A DNA stretch of 9,179 bases from Solirubrobacteraceae bacterium (GCA_030149625.1 JASLHP010000161.1:1-9179), one strand, 5' to 3'; positions 1-6,164 are shown, numbered from the stretch's first letter. Program-made: numbers and translations. The notes: a model not told the origin generated them from the sequence alone.

Positions 1-1025
1 TCGCGCTCGAGCAGCCGGATCAGCTTGTGCGCGAGCGAGTCGCGCTCGTCGTCGGTGTCGGCCTTGAACGCCATACCCAGCACCGCGACCTTGCGGTTGG
101 CGAGCGAGCCCATGCGCCCCTTGGCGCCTTCGAGCAAAAACAGCGGCACCGACTCGTTCACGCGTGAGACCGCCAACAGCATGCCGGGGGCCGCCGAGCG
201 CTCCTCCGAGAACGTGAAGTCCTTGCGCAGGCACGTGCCCGCGGTGAAGCCCGGCTGAGCGATGCCGCCGCGCGGGTAATCGCGGTTGATCAGGTCGATC
301 ACCTCGAACACGTTCGCCGCGTAGCGCTCGCAGTCGATCATCAGCAGGTTCGGCAGCGCAAACGTCGTGTAGCGCAGGATGTTCGTCCAGATCTTCGCGA
401 GCTCCGCCTGCACCGGCGTCGTCTGCACGATCGGCGCCTCGAACGCGCCGAACAGCTCGCCGACGACCTCGCCCGAGCGTGCGCCGACGCCGCCGACGAT
501 GCACGGCAGCGTGTCGATCTCCTCGAGGAAGCGGCCCGCCGCGATCCGCTCCGGGGCGTGCGCGACGAACACCTCCTCGCCGATGTCGAAGCCGCGGTGC
601 TTGGCGAGGTAGCCGGCCACGAAGTCGGTCGTGCCCGGCGCGACCGTCGAGCGCAGGACCAGCGAGTGCCCAGGTTCGAGCACCCCCAGCAGGTCGTCGA
701 GCGCCGAGCGGATGTCGCGCATGTCGATCTCGATGTGCGAGAACGACGGCGTTCCCAACGTCAGCACGATGTGGCGCGCGCGCGCGGCGTCGGCGACGCG
801 CTCGGACAGCGACAGGCGATCGCTCGCGTGCACGCGAGCGAGCAGCGACTGCGCGTCCGTCTCCTCGAACGGCATCCGCCCGTCGCGCACCGCACCCAGG
901 CGCGCCGCGTCGTTGTCGATGCCCACGACGCTCAGGCCGCGGTCGGCGAAGGACACGGCGAGCGGCAGCCCCACGCGGCCAAGGCCGACGACGGCCACGT
1001 CGGCGGTGCTCTTCGAACCCATCAT
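1..1025 (-). CDS. Nucleotide-sugar dehydrogenase (UDP-glucose/GDP-mannose dehydrogenase family), C-terminus beyond window
   Basis: This enzyme family oxidises the C6 hydroxyl of a UDP- or GDP-sugar to a carboxylate with two NAD+, making uronic-acid precursors for surface glycans in the cytosol. The first 341 codons are visible. They show an N-terminal Rossmann motif GLGRVGLP (residues 14-21) with an Asp after strand 2 (GIDND, 35-39), an STVAPGTT motif (126-133), APER (157-160), conserved Lys211 and Asn215 (ELAKIWTN), and the catalytic cysteine in GTCLRKD (Cys265). The C-terminal domain begins at VAVLGMAFKADTDDERDS and is cut by the window edge; the family usually runs to about 430 residues. 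An in-frame stop at 1038-1040 limits the start to ATG 1025 or ATG 1022. Neither has a Shine-Dalgarno, but a promoter-like pair sits immediately upstream. The gene lies 104 bases after the glycosyltransferase on the same strand. The exact sugar (glucose, ManNAc or other) cannot be read from sequence. Confidence 0.93.
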   Translation of the reverse strand, partial: MMGSKSTADVAVVGLGRVGLPLAVSFADRGLSVVGIDNDAARLGAVRDGRMPFEETDAQSLLARVHASDRLSLSERVADAARARHIVLTLGTPSFSHIEIDMRDIRSALDDLLGVLEPGHSLVLRSTVAPGTTDFVAGYLAKHRGFDIGEEVFVAHAPERIAAGRFLEEIDTLPCIVGGVGARSGEVVGELFGAFEAPIVQTTPVQAELAKIWTNILRYTTFALPNLLMIDCERYAANVFEVIDLINRDYPRGGIAQPGFTAGTCLRKDFTFSEERSAAPGMLLAVSRVNESVPLFLLEGAKGRMGSLANRKVAVLGMAFKADTDDERDSLAHKLIRLLER

Positions 1026-1034
1026 TCGGCTTGG

Positions 1035-1062
1035 AGGTTAGCGACAGCCATACCCTGGACAA
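1035..1062 (-). promoter_or_regulatory. Candidate promoter of the nucleotide-sugar dehydrogenase, leaderless type
   Basis: Read on the minus strand, TTGTCC (plus positions 1057-1062) is followed by a 16-base spacer and TAACCT (1035-1040), then nine bases to ATG 1025. TTGTCC matches TTGACA at four of six positions, and TAACCT fits the TANNNT -10 pattern. Transcription would begin within a few bases of the first ATG, which fits the absence of a ribosome-binding site. It suggests the dehydrogenase has its own promoter rather than depending only on the upstream glycosyltransferase gene. The rest of the 104-base gap shows nothing convincing. Confidence 0.4.
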
Positions 1063-1129
1063 CGCCGCGCGAGGCCGAACGGAGCTGTAGCTGCCGCTCT
1101 GGTCCCGGCGGCGCTCGTTGCGGCGGGCT

Positions 1130-1903
1130 TCAGCGGCGCGCGCGCAGATGGCGGGCGTACTGGCGCGCGAAGCCGGCCACGAACAACGGGTTGTAGCGCG
1201 CGTAGCGCCGCCACAGGCGCCGCGGCTCACGTGACAGGCGGTAGACCCACTCGAGGCCGCTCCGCTGCATCCACGCCGGCGCCTGGGAGACGAGGCCAGC
1301 GTGGAAGTCGAAGGCGGCACCCACGCCGACGAGCAGCGGCGCGCGCAAGCGTGGCCGCATCGCGAGCATCCACTGCTCCTGCTTGGGCTGTCCCGTGCCG
1401 ACCCACACGACCTCGGCGCCCGATGCATCGATCGCGGCGATCACGTCCCGCTCCTCCCCGGCGCTGAGCGGCCGAAACGGAGGCGAGAAGCCGCCGCTGA
1501 TCCGCAGCCCCGGGAAGCGCTCGCGCAGACGCGCTTCGAGCAGCTCGAGCGCCTCCGGCGTGCGTCCGCCATACAGGTAGATCGGCGTGCCGTCGTTCGC
1601 GGCGCGCGCGCAGAAGCGGGCCATCAGGTCAGGGCCGTAGATACGCGTCGCGCGCGCGTGCCCGAGCGCGCGCAGCGCCCACACGAGCGGCTGACCGTCC
1701 GGCACCGCGAGCGTCGCGCCGAGCACGGCCGCGCGTGCCCGCGGGTCCTCACGCGCGCTCATCACCAGGTTGACCGCCGCGGCCGTCACGTAACCCCGGC
1801 CGCCGGCCGCGATCATCGCCCGCATCCAGTCGATCACCTCCTCGTAGTCGGAGACCGCCAGCGGCACATCGAGGATCTCGACGCGCGCGGGCGGCGCCGG
1901 CAA
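1130..1903 (-). CDS. WecG/TagA/CpsF-family glycosyltransferase
   Basis: Members transfer a sugar (ManNAc, ManNAcA or similar) from a UDP donor to an undecaprenyl-PP-linked acceptor at the inner membrane face, an early step of glycan assembly. With the start used here the protein is 257 residues, normal for the family. Visible landmarks are YVTAAAVNLV (residues 38-47, the Thr/Asn region), VPDGQPLVWA (67-76) with the family's active-site Asp69, IYLYGG (108-113), VGTGQPKQEQW (168-178), GVGAAFDF (193-200) and the Arg-rich WMQRSGLEWVYRL tail (211-223 onward) that in TagA forms the membrane-bound appendage. The start is uncertain. TTG 1903 is the nearest ordinary start codon upstream of the first conserved strand (ARVEILDV) but has no Shine-Dalgarno. 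An ATC at 1963 follows a TATCTT hexamer at a leaderless distance, and GTG 2038 would overlap rfbG. The gene is divergent from rfbG and upstream of the sugar dehydrogenase. Confidence 0.93.
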   Translation of the reverse strand: MPAPPARVEILDVPLAVSDYEEVIDWMRAMIAAGGRGYVTAAAVNLVMSAREDPRARAAVLGATLAVPDGQPLVWALRALGHARATRIYGPDLMARFCARAANDGTPIYLYGGRTPEALELLEARLRERFPGLRISGGFSPPFRPLSAGEERDVIAAIDASGAEVVWVGTGQPKQEQWMLAMRPRLRAPLLVGVGAAFDFHAGLVSQAPAWMQRSGLEWVYRLSREPRRLWRRYARYNPLFVAGFARQYARHLRARR

Positions 1904-1952
1904 GGAAGGGGCCGGCGTCTGGGTGGCGCCGTCCAGCGGGGTGGGGGCAGGC

Positions 1953-1959
1953 GAGGAGG
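1953..1959 (+). promoter_or_regulatory. Ribosome-binding site fixing the rfbG start
   Basis: GAGGAGG lies seven bases before GTG 1967. It is the strongest Shine-Dalgarno in the window. It settles the start of the dehydratase, because the frame stays open far upstream on the antisense of the glycosyltransferase. Confidence 0.8.
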
Positions 1960-1966
1960 CGATTGC

Positions 1967-3052
1967 GTGAAGATACCCGCCCTCGTGGAGATCGACGCCG
2001 ACTTCTGGAAGCGCCGGCGCGTGCTGGTCACCGGCCACACGGGCTTCAAGGGCGCGTGGCTGTCGCTGTGGCTGCAGTCCCTCGGCGCCGAAGCGACCGG
2101 TCTCGCGCGCGGCGTGCCGACGCGCCCATCGCTGTATGAGCTGGCGGACGTCGGCGCGCACATGCGCGAGCTCGAGGCCGACGTGCGCGACCGCGCCGCC
2201 GTGCGCGAGGCGATGCACGCGGCAAGGCCCGAAGTCGTGCTGCACCTCGCCGCGCAGCCGCTCGTCAGGCGCTCGCTGCGTGAGCCCGCGCTCACGTACG
2301 AGGTCAACGTGATGGGCACCGTCAACGTGCTCGAGGCCGTCCGCGAAGCGCGCGAGGACGTGCTCGCGATCGTGATCGTCACCTCGGACAAGTGCTACGA
2401 GAACCCCGGCGGCTCACGGCGGTTCGCCGAGCACGATCCCCTGGGCGGCTCGGACCCCTACTCGAGCTCCAAGGCGTGCGCCGAGCTCGTCGCGCGCGCC
2501 TACGGGCGCTCGTTCTTCTCCGACGGCGCCGCTGCGCGGCTCGCCACGGCGCGCGCCGGCAACGTCATCGGCGGCGGCGACTGGGGCGAGGACCGGCTCG
2601 TGCCGGACACGATCCGCGCGGTCGAGCGCGGCGAGTCGCTACGTGTGCGCAACCCCGCCTCCGTGCGCCCCTGGCAGCACGTGCTCAGCCCGCTCGGCGG
2701 CTACCTGCGCCTCGCCGAGGCGCTCGCGCGCGGGGAAGACGGCGCGCGGTCCGACGCGCCGGGCGGCTGGAACTTCGGGCCCGCGGCCGAGGACGCGCGC
2801 CCGGTGAGCTGGATCGTGCAGCGGCTCGCCGAGCTGTGGCACGGTGAGCTCAGCTGGCAGCTCGACGCCGACGAGAACCCGCCGGAGGCGGGCCACCTGG
2901 CGCTCGACTCGAGCGCCGCCGAAGCGCTGCTCGGCTGGCGCCCGCGCTGGCCGCTCGCGGACGCGCTCGAGCTCGTCGTCGAGTGGCACCGTGCGCATCG
3001 CGCCGGCGAGGACATGCGGCGCGTGAGCCTCGCGCAGATCGCGAGGCCGTAG
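1967..3052 (+). CDS. rfbG: CDP-glucose 4,6-dehydratase
   Basis: This enzyme converts CDP-D-glucose to CDP-4-dehydro-6-deoxy-D-glucose, the entry step to CDP-linked 3,6-dideoxyhexoses and related deoxysugars. The 361-residue product matches the length of Salmonella RfbG (about 359) and can be aligned from memory along its full length. Landmarks are DFWKRRRVLVTGHTGFKG (residues 12-29) with the extended-SDR glycine motif, LAAQPLVRRS (94-103), VTSDKCYEN (138-146), the catalytic Tyr165/Lys169 in DPYSSSKACAELV, RAGNVIGGGDW (196-206), NPASVRPWQHVL (229-240), GWNFGP (267-272) and the closing LGWRPRW (322-328). GTG 1967 is chosen because GAGGAGG lies at ideal distance and the protein then starts as its relatives do. 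The usual partners (CDP-glucose pyrophosphorylase rfbF and the PLP enzyme rfbH) are not in the window. No clear promoter is visible in the 63-base divergent gap, so it may lie inside the glycosyltransferase gene. Confidence 0.96.
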   Translation: MKIPALVEIDADFWKRRRVLVTGHTGFKGAWLSLWLQSLGAEATGLARGVPTRPSLYELADVGAHMRELEADVRDRAAVREAMHAARPEVVLHLAAQPLVRRSLREPALTYEVNVMGTVNVLEAVREAREDVLAIVIVTSDKCYENPGGSRRFAEHDPLGGSDPYSSSKACAELVARAYGRSFFSDGAAARLATARAGNVIGGGDWGEDRLVPDTIRAVERGESLRVRNPASVRPWQHVLSPLGGYLRLAEALARGEDGARSDAPGGWNFGPAAEDARPVSWIVQRLAELWHGELSWQLDADENPPEAGHLALDSSAAEALLGWRPRWPLADALELVVEWHRAHRAGEDMRRVSLAQIARP

Positions 3053-3067
3053 CCGCGAGAAACACAA

Positions 3068-3097
3068 TTCCACGGGCTGGCAGGATTTACATAATCT
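3068..3097 (+). promoter_or_regulatory. Candidate leaderless promoter of the sigma-like gene
   Basis: The 51-base gap after rfbG contains an AT-rich island that stands out from its surroundings. TAATCT (3092-3097) is a TANNNT -10 hexamer six bases before ATG 3104, so transcription should start at or within a base or two of the A of the start codon. A poor -35 candidate, TTCCAC (3068-3073), is 18 bases upstream. No Shine-Dalgarno precedes the ATG, which fits leaderless translation and makes separate transcription from rfbG likely. Confidence 0.45.
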
Positions 3098-3103
3098 TGC
3101 GCG

Positions 3104-4534
3104 ATGAGCCCGCTGAGCCTCCGCCGACACCGCGCCGAGCGGCTGCTGCGCGAGGAGTTCGACGGGCTGCGCGCGCGAGTGCTCGCGAGCGCCGGCGCAC
3201 GCCTGCGAGCAAACGGCGTGAGCCTCGATCGGAACGATCTAGAAGCCTGCTACGCCACCGCCTGGCAGGGTCTGTACGCGGCCGTGCTGGACGGGCAGGA
3301 GATCGCCAACCCCACGGGCTGGCTCGTGCTCGTGACCTTCCGCCGCGCGATCGAGGAGCAGCGCAGCCGCGCCCGTGTGCGCTGCGGGGCTGAGCTTGGC
3401 CGTGGAGCCGAGGACGCGGACTTGGCCGCGGACTTGGCCGCGGAGCTCGACGACCGCGTGCGTCTGCGCCAGCTGTTCGAGGGGCTTCGCGGCCGGCTCG
3501 ACGGACGCGAGCGCGAGGCCGCCACGCTGTGCTACCTGCAGGGCCTGTCGCGCTCGGAGGCGGCCGCGCGCATGGGCATCGGCGAGGCGCGCATGCGCAA
3601 GGTCATGGAGGGCCGCGGCCCGGGGCGCCCGGGTGTCGCCGGCAAGGTCGGCGCGCTCGTGGCGAGCATCCGCGACGGCGACTGGTGCCAAGAGCAGGGC
3701 TCGCTGATGCGCGCGCTCGCCTTCGGCATCCTCGACACCGACGGCGAGCGCCATCAGCTCGCGCTCATGCACCACGGCCAATGTCCCGCGTGCCGCGCCT
3801 ACGTCGCCTCGCTGCGAGGTCTCGCCGCGGCGCTGCCGCCGGTGCTGCTGCCGTGGGGGGTTGGCGCCGCGGCGCTGGCACGTGCCACCGAGGGTGCGCA
3901 TACGGGCCTGGCCGCGCCCAATGGGAGCGGTGGGGTGCCGGCCGGCACGGGCCCTCTCGCGGCTGCCGGCGCCAGCGGTGCCGCCGGCGGTGCCAGTGGC
4001 GGTTGGCTCGTCGGAGCGGGTGGGCTGGGGGCCAAGCTCGCAGTCGGGTGTCTACTCGCCTTTGATGTGGGTGTTGGCTGCGTCGCCCTCGAGGCAGGTC
4101 GTCTGACGCGTCCCCATCGCCCTGTGCACGGCCGCACCGCGGTCATCGGCGCTGGGGCGCACGTGGCCGCCTTGCGGCAGCTGGAGGGTCTCGCGCGAAG
4201 TATCGGCCATCGCGCCGCATCCGCCACTTCCGCCGACGCCGGCTCCTCGGCTGCGCTCACGCCCTCGGCGCGTGCCGGCCGGGAGTTCGGCCCGCAGGCG
4301 CTCAGCTCGGGCAACTCCACGATCGCCCACGCCGCCGGCGGGCAGGTAAGGACCGCGGACTCAGCCCCGCGCGGCGCGCGCTCGTCGTCCGGCGTCGCCG
4401 GACCCTCGGCCCGGAAAGCCGCCGGCGGAGAGCTGTCGAGACGGGGCGAAGCCGAAACTGAAGTCGGGGATGGAAACGTGGCCTCGTCATCCAGCGATTC
4501 CGCCGCCGCTGAGCGCGAGTTCGCACCGGGCTAG
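3104..4534 (+). CDS. Sigma-70-like protein fused to a zinc-motif (anti-sigma-like) and hydrophobic segment, long low-complexity tail
   Basis: The 476-residue chain begins like an ECF-type sigma factor. Residues about 16-92 resemble region 2 (ATAWQGLYAAV, PTGWLVLVTFRRAIEEQRSR). Residues about 118-170 resemble region 4, with the helix-turn-helix YLQGLSRSEAAARMGIG (144-160) preceded by LDGREREAATLC. A GPGRPG linker leads to HHGQCPAC (223-230), a His-x3-Cys-x2-Cys pattern like the zinc motif of ZAS anti-sigma factors, then ASLRGLAAALPPVLLP (235-250). A Gly/Ala-rich stretch and a hydrophobic segment (about 301-329) could span the membrane once. Residues 340-476 are Ala/Ser/Gly/Arg-rich and low complexity. 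By family knowledge region 4 binds -35 DNA and ZAS motifs hold sigma factors silent; a self-inhibited or membrane-tethered transcription factor is inference. The start has a leaderless promoter, and a strong hairpin follows the stop. It need not act on the neighbouring glycan genes. Confidence 0.85.
   Translation: MSPLSLRRHRAERLLREEFDGLRARVLASAGARLRANGVSLDRNDLEACYATAWQGLYAAVLDGQEIANPTGWLVLVTFRRAIEEQRSRARVRCGAELGRGAEDADLAADLAAELDDRVRLRQLFEGLRGRLDGREREAATLCYLQGLSRSEAAARMGIGEARMRKVMEGRGPGRPGVAGKVGALVASIRDGDWCQEQGSLMRALAFGILDTDGERHQLALMHHGQCPACRAYVASLRGLAAALPPVLLPWGVGAAALARATEGAHTGLAAPNGSGGVPAGTGPLAAAGASGAAGGASGGWLVGAGGLGAKLAVGCLLAFDVGVGCVALEAGRLTRPHRPVHGRTAVIGAGAHVAALRQLEGLARSIGHRAASATSADAGSSAALTPSARAGREFGPQALSSGNSTIAHAAGGQVRTADSAPRGARSSSGVAGPSARKAAGGELSRRGEAETEVGDGNVASSSSDSAAAEREFAPG
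3416..3444 (+). repeat. 12-base tandem duplication in the linker of the sigma-like gene
   Basis: The unit GCGGACTTGGCC occurs twice in direct succession (3416-3427 and 3428-3439), followed by the first five bases of a third copy. It encodes ADLA-ADLA-AEL in the linker between the region-2-like and region-4-like parts. It is in frame, so it only lengthens the linker, and it is probably a replication-slippage product. Confidence 0.75.
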
Positions 4535-4549
4535 CTTCCTCTCGGTGCG

Positions 4550-4592
4550 GGGCCGTCCTCCCAGGCCGGACCAAATTCGGGGAGGGCGGCCC
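4550..4592 (+). terminator. Strong hairpin after the sigma-like gene, probable terminator
   Basis: The left arm GGGCCGTCCTCCC (4550-4562) pairs along 13 positions with GGGAGGGCGGCCC (4580-4592), with one G-U wobble and no mismatch. Inside the 17-base loop CGGA (4567-4570) can pair with TTCG (4576-4579), capping the stem. It begins 16 bases after the stop of the sigma-like gene. There is no T-run behind it, as is common for terminators in GC-rich actinobacteria. It may also stop transcripts arriving from the convergent oxidase gene. Confidence 0.7.
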
Positions 4593-4758
4593 ACCGCAGA
4601 TGCGGCAAGCAACGCGCTGGAAGCTACGAGAGCTTGCCGCCGAGAAGGGCCGATGAGTGCACCTGGGCAGCCAGTAAAGCCATTGGGATACGCCTTCGAT
4701 CAGGGCCGACTGAGCTGAGGTCGGACTGCTACGTGTGTGGCCGCGCAGCCGGCGGCGG
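4593..4758. other. Non-coding convergent gap with further inverted repeats
   Basis: The 166 bases between the hairpin and the end of the oxidase gene lack the third-position G/C bias of the coding regions. They contain a perfect 9-base inverted repeat, GCGGCAAGC (4602-4610) with GCTTGCCGC (4632-4640). A mutually exclusive small stem AAGCT/AGCTT (4621-4625 with 4631-4635) lies inside it. Further along are CTGG-GCAG-CCAG (4663-4674) and CCGAC/GTCGG (4706-4710 with 4720-4724), the last a possible weak terminator for the minus-strand gene. I compared it by eye with known riboswitch cores and did not recognise one. It may simply be terminator DNA or may encode a small structured RNA. Confidence 0.4.
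4602..4640. repeat. Perfect 9-base inverted repeat, 21-base loop
   Basis: GCGGCAAGC and GCTTGCCGC are exact reverse complements separated by 21 bases. The position between two convergent genes fits a second, weaker terminator or part of a structured transcript tail. Confidence 0.6.
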
Positions 4759-6078
4759 CTACCCCCGCGGAAACACCTTCCCCATCAGCCGCAGCGCCAG
4801 CGGGTTGCCGCGCGGACGGATCCTGCCGGTGGCGAACGCGCGTACGGGATCCAGGCGCTCGCCGATGAGGTCCGCCCAGTCCTGATAGGACAGGCGCAGG
4901 CGCAGGTCCGGCTTGGCTGCCTCGCCCTGCGCGACCGTGCTCGAGCCGTTGTTGACGACCAGATGCCAGGTCGGGATGTCGGGGTCGGTGAACTCCCACT
5001 GGAACGTCGTGGGTCGCTTGAGGCCGTGCTTGGAGCTGACCTGGCGGCGGACCGTGTCGAACAGCAGCGCCACCGTCTCCGGGTCACGCTGGGTGGGCCC
5101 TTGGCGCACACCGATGACGCCGGCTTTGGCGAGCGCGCGCCCGCGCCGGGACAGCTCGAGCGGCGAGAGTCCCGCCGGCATGATCGGCGGTCCCGGAAGC
5201 GTGTCGATCGCGAGTCCCGCCGAGCGCAGCTTGGTCATCATCGACGTCACGCCCTCGACGCCGACCGTGTCGAAGTCGTAGTTGAAGACGGTCAGATAGC
5301 GTTCGTCCCAGCCCGGCGGCATCAGCACCTGGGCGGTGTAGCGGGTGACTTCGCGCAGGATCTTGGCGACGGCCTTCGGCACCCGCACCGGGTCTTCGCG
5401 GTTCAGGTCGGACAGCAGCTTCACGCCGAAGCCGATGTGGCGCTGCTCGTCCGCGGCGATGTTGGCCATGCCCTCGCGGAACGCCGGCAGCTGGTCGCGT
5501 TCCTCCAGGTAGCTGCAGATGAAGTGCTGGCCCGGCTGCGCGAGCGCCGCCTCGATCACGATGTGGTAGAGCGTCACGGCCGCCGCCAGCTGGGCTGGCG
5601 AGCGATCGGCGCGCAGCTCGTCGGCCATCGTGTCGAGCCGATCGAAGATCTTGCGGAAGCCCGGCGTCAGCTGTGGCTTGATCGCCCGCAGGCCGCTGCT
5701 CATCGAGCCGTCGCCGATGCCGCACACCTCCTGCATGAAGCGCTTGAAGAACACTGCGTGACGCGCCTCGTCGACCTGCTGCGTGGTCAGGAAATACTTC
5801 TGCTCCTCGCGCGGCGCCGCGTCGATGTACGGGGACAAGTTGTCCGCGACTGCGTCCTCGCCCCAGAAGAACAGGCAGTAGTTCCACAACGCGGCCTGAC
5901 GCTCGAACTCGGTGAAGTCCTCGCGCCACTGGCGCGCATCCTCGGTGGAGTCGAGCTCGGTCGCCTTCCAGTTGCCGCGCTCCCAGCGCGTGTACAGGTC
6001 CTCGTAGGAGATCGCGTCGACGGGCAGGCTGGCGACGTTCGTGGGGTCGGCCTCGGTCGAGCTCGCAGCAGTCGCCAT
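4759..6078 (-). CDS. R2-like ligand-binding oxidase (diiron/Mn-Fe ferritin-like) fused to a C-terminal SCP2 lipid-carrier domain
   Basis: The first ~320 residues are a ferritin-like R2-type fold with all six metal ligands: Glu74 (WGEDAV), Glu104 and His107 (DEARH), Glu176 (IVIEAAL), Glu211 and His214 (DEQRH). Val77 lies three residues after the first Glu and Tyr171 five before the fourth ligand. These are the same offsets as the Val71-Tyr162 ether cross-link of mycobacterial R2lox (Rv0233), which uses a Mn/Fe centre and binds a fatty-acid-like ligand. From about 330 to 435 the protein looks like an SCP2 sterol/lipid-carrier domain (DLRLRLSYQDWADLIGERLD, then RAFATGRIRPRGN). Mycobacterial R2lox is about 314 residues, so the C-terminal domain is extra to it. 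A two-electron oxidation of a hydrophobic substrate delivered by SCP2 is inference. ATG 6078 is preferred because AGGA lies nine bases upstream; ATG 6087 sits directly on that site. The gene is divergent from a TetR regulator. Confidence 0.88.
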   Translation of the reverse strand: MATAASSTEADPTNVASLPVDAISYEDLYTRWERGNWKATELDSTEDARQWREDFTEFERQAALWNYCLFFWGEDAVADNLSPYIDAAPREEQKYFLTTQQVDEARHAVFFKRFMQEVCGIGDGSMSSGLRAIKPQLTPGFRKIFDRLDTMADELRADRSPAQLAAAVTLYHIVIEAALAQPGQHFICSYLEERDQLPAFREGMANIAADEQRHIGFGVKLLSDLNREDPVRVPKAVAKILREVTRYTAQVLMPPGWDERYLTVFNYDFDTVGVEGVTSMMTKLRSAGLAIDTLPGPPIMPAGLSPLELSRRGRALAKAGVIGVRQGPTQRDPETVALLFDTVRRQVSSKHGLKRPTTFQWEFTDPDIPTWHLVVNNGSSTVAQGEAAKPDLRLRLSYQDWADLIGERLDPVRAFATGRIRPRGNPLALRLMGKVFPRG

Positions 6079-6087
6079 CGTGGTCAT

Positions 6088-6094
6088 TCCTCTC
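6088..6094 (-). promoter_or_regulatory. Ribosome-binding site deciding the oxidase start
   Basis: Read on the minus strand, GAGAGGA ends directly before ATG 6087 and nine bases before ATG 6078. The spacing favours translation from 6078, removing the Met-Thr-Thr extension. Confidence 0.6.
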
Positions 6095-6126
6095 GCTCTG
6101 GTGATCAGACTCGGTAATCGGATTCG

Positions 6127-6151
6127 GATAATGAACGTTATCGAAATAACG
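6127..6151. promoter_or_regulatory. Two overlapping palindromes, probable TetR-family operator
   Basis: GATAATGAACGTTATC (6127-6142) has 5-base inverted arms GATAA/TTATC. CGTTATCGAAATAACG (6136-6151) has perfect 6-base arms CGTTAT/ATAACG around CGAA. The two centres are nine bases apart and share CGTTATC. The region is AT-rich compared with its surroundings and covers the -10 and spacer of the oxidase promoter, between the divergent oxidase and TetR genes. Autoregulated control of both genes by the adjacent TetR protein is the natural reading, by analogy with other divergent TetR pairs. Confidence 0.65.
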
Positions 6152-6164
6152 CTCGCTCTGTCAA
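6135..6164 (-). promoter_or_regulatory. Promoter of the oxidase gene
   Basis: On the minus strand a perfect TTGACA (plus 6159-6164) is followed by 18 bases and TAACGT (6135-6140), a TANNNT -10. Transcription would start near 6128, giving a leader of about 50 bases with the ribosome-binding site. Both palindromes described below overlap its spacer or -10 element, so a bound repressor would block it. Confidence 0.6.

Noticed and set aside
479..1196. Long open frames on the plus strand
   Set aside because: They are antisense to the nucleotide-sugar dehydrogenase, which has clear motifs. The products are Arg/Ala-rich shadow translations typical of GC-rich DNA.
1301..1966. N-terminal extension of the rfbG frame back to 1301
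   Set aside because: It is antisense to the conserved body of the glycosyltransferase and has no recognisable domain. GTG 1967 has a strong ribosome-binding site and matches the family N-terminus.
4653..4718. Small open frame (about 21 codons) starting ATGAGTGCACCT, with a GAGAAGGG upstream
   Set aside because: Third codon positions show no G/C bias and the product resembles nothing I know; it lies in structured non-coding DNA.
4593..4758. Possible c-di-GMP riboswitch or hammerhead fragments (GGCAGCCAG, AAAGCC, CGATGAG)
   Set aside because: The GEMM-like pieces occur in the wrong order, and the hammerhead core CUGAUGA/GAAA is not complete. There is also no downstream gene on the plus strand to control.
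4759..6078. Class I ribonucleotide reductase small subunit (NrdB)
   Set aside because: The Val/Tyr pair at R2lox offsets, the C-terminal SCP2 domain instead of the NrdB tail, and the absence of a large subunit all favour R2lox.
4735..6117. 460-codon open frame on the plus strand
   Set aside because: It is antisense to the oxidase, which carries complete metal-ligand motifs; the frame translates to Arg/Ala/His-rich sequence without domains.
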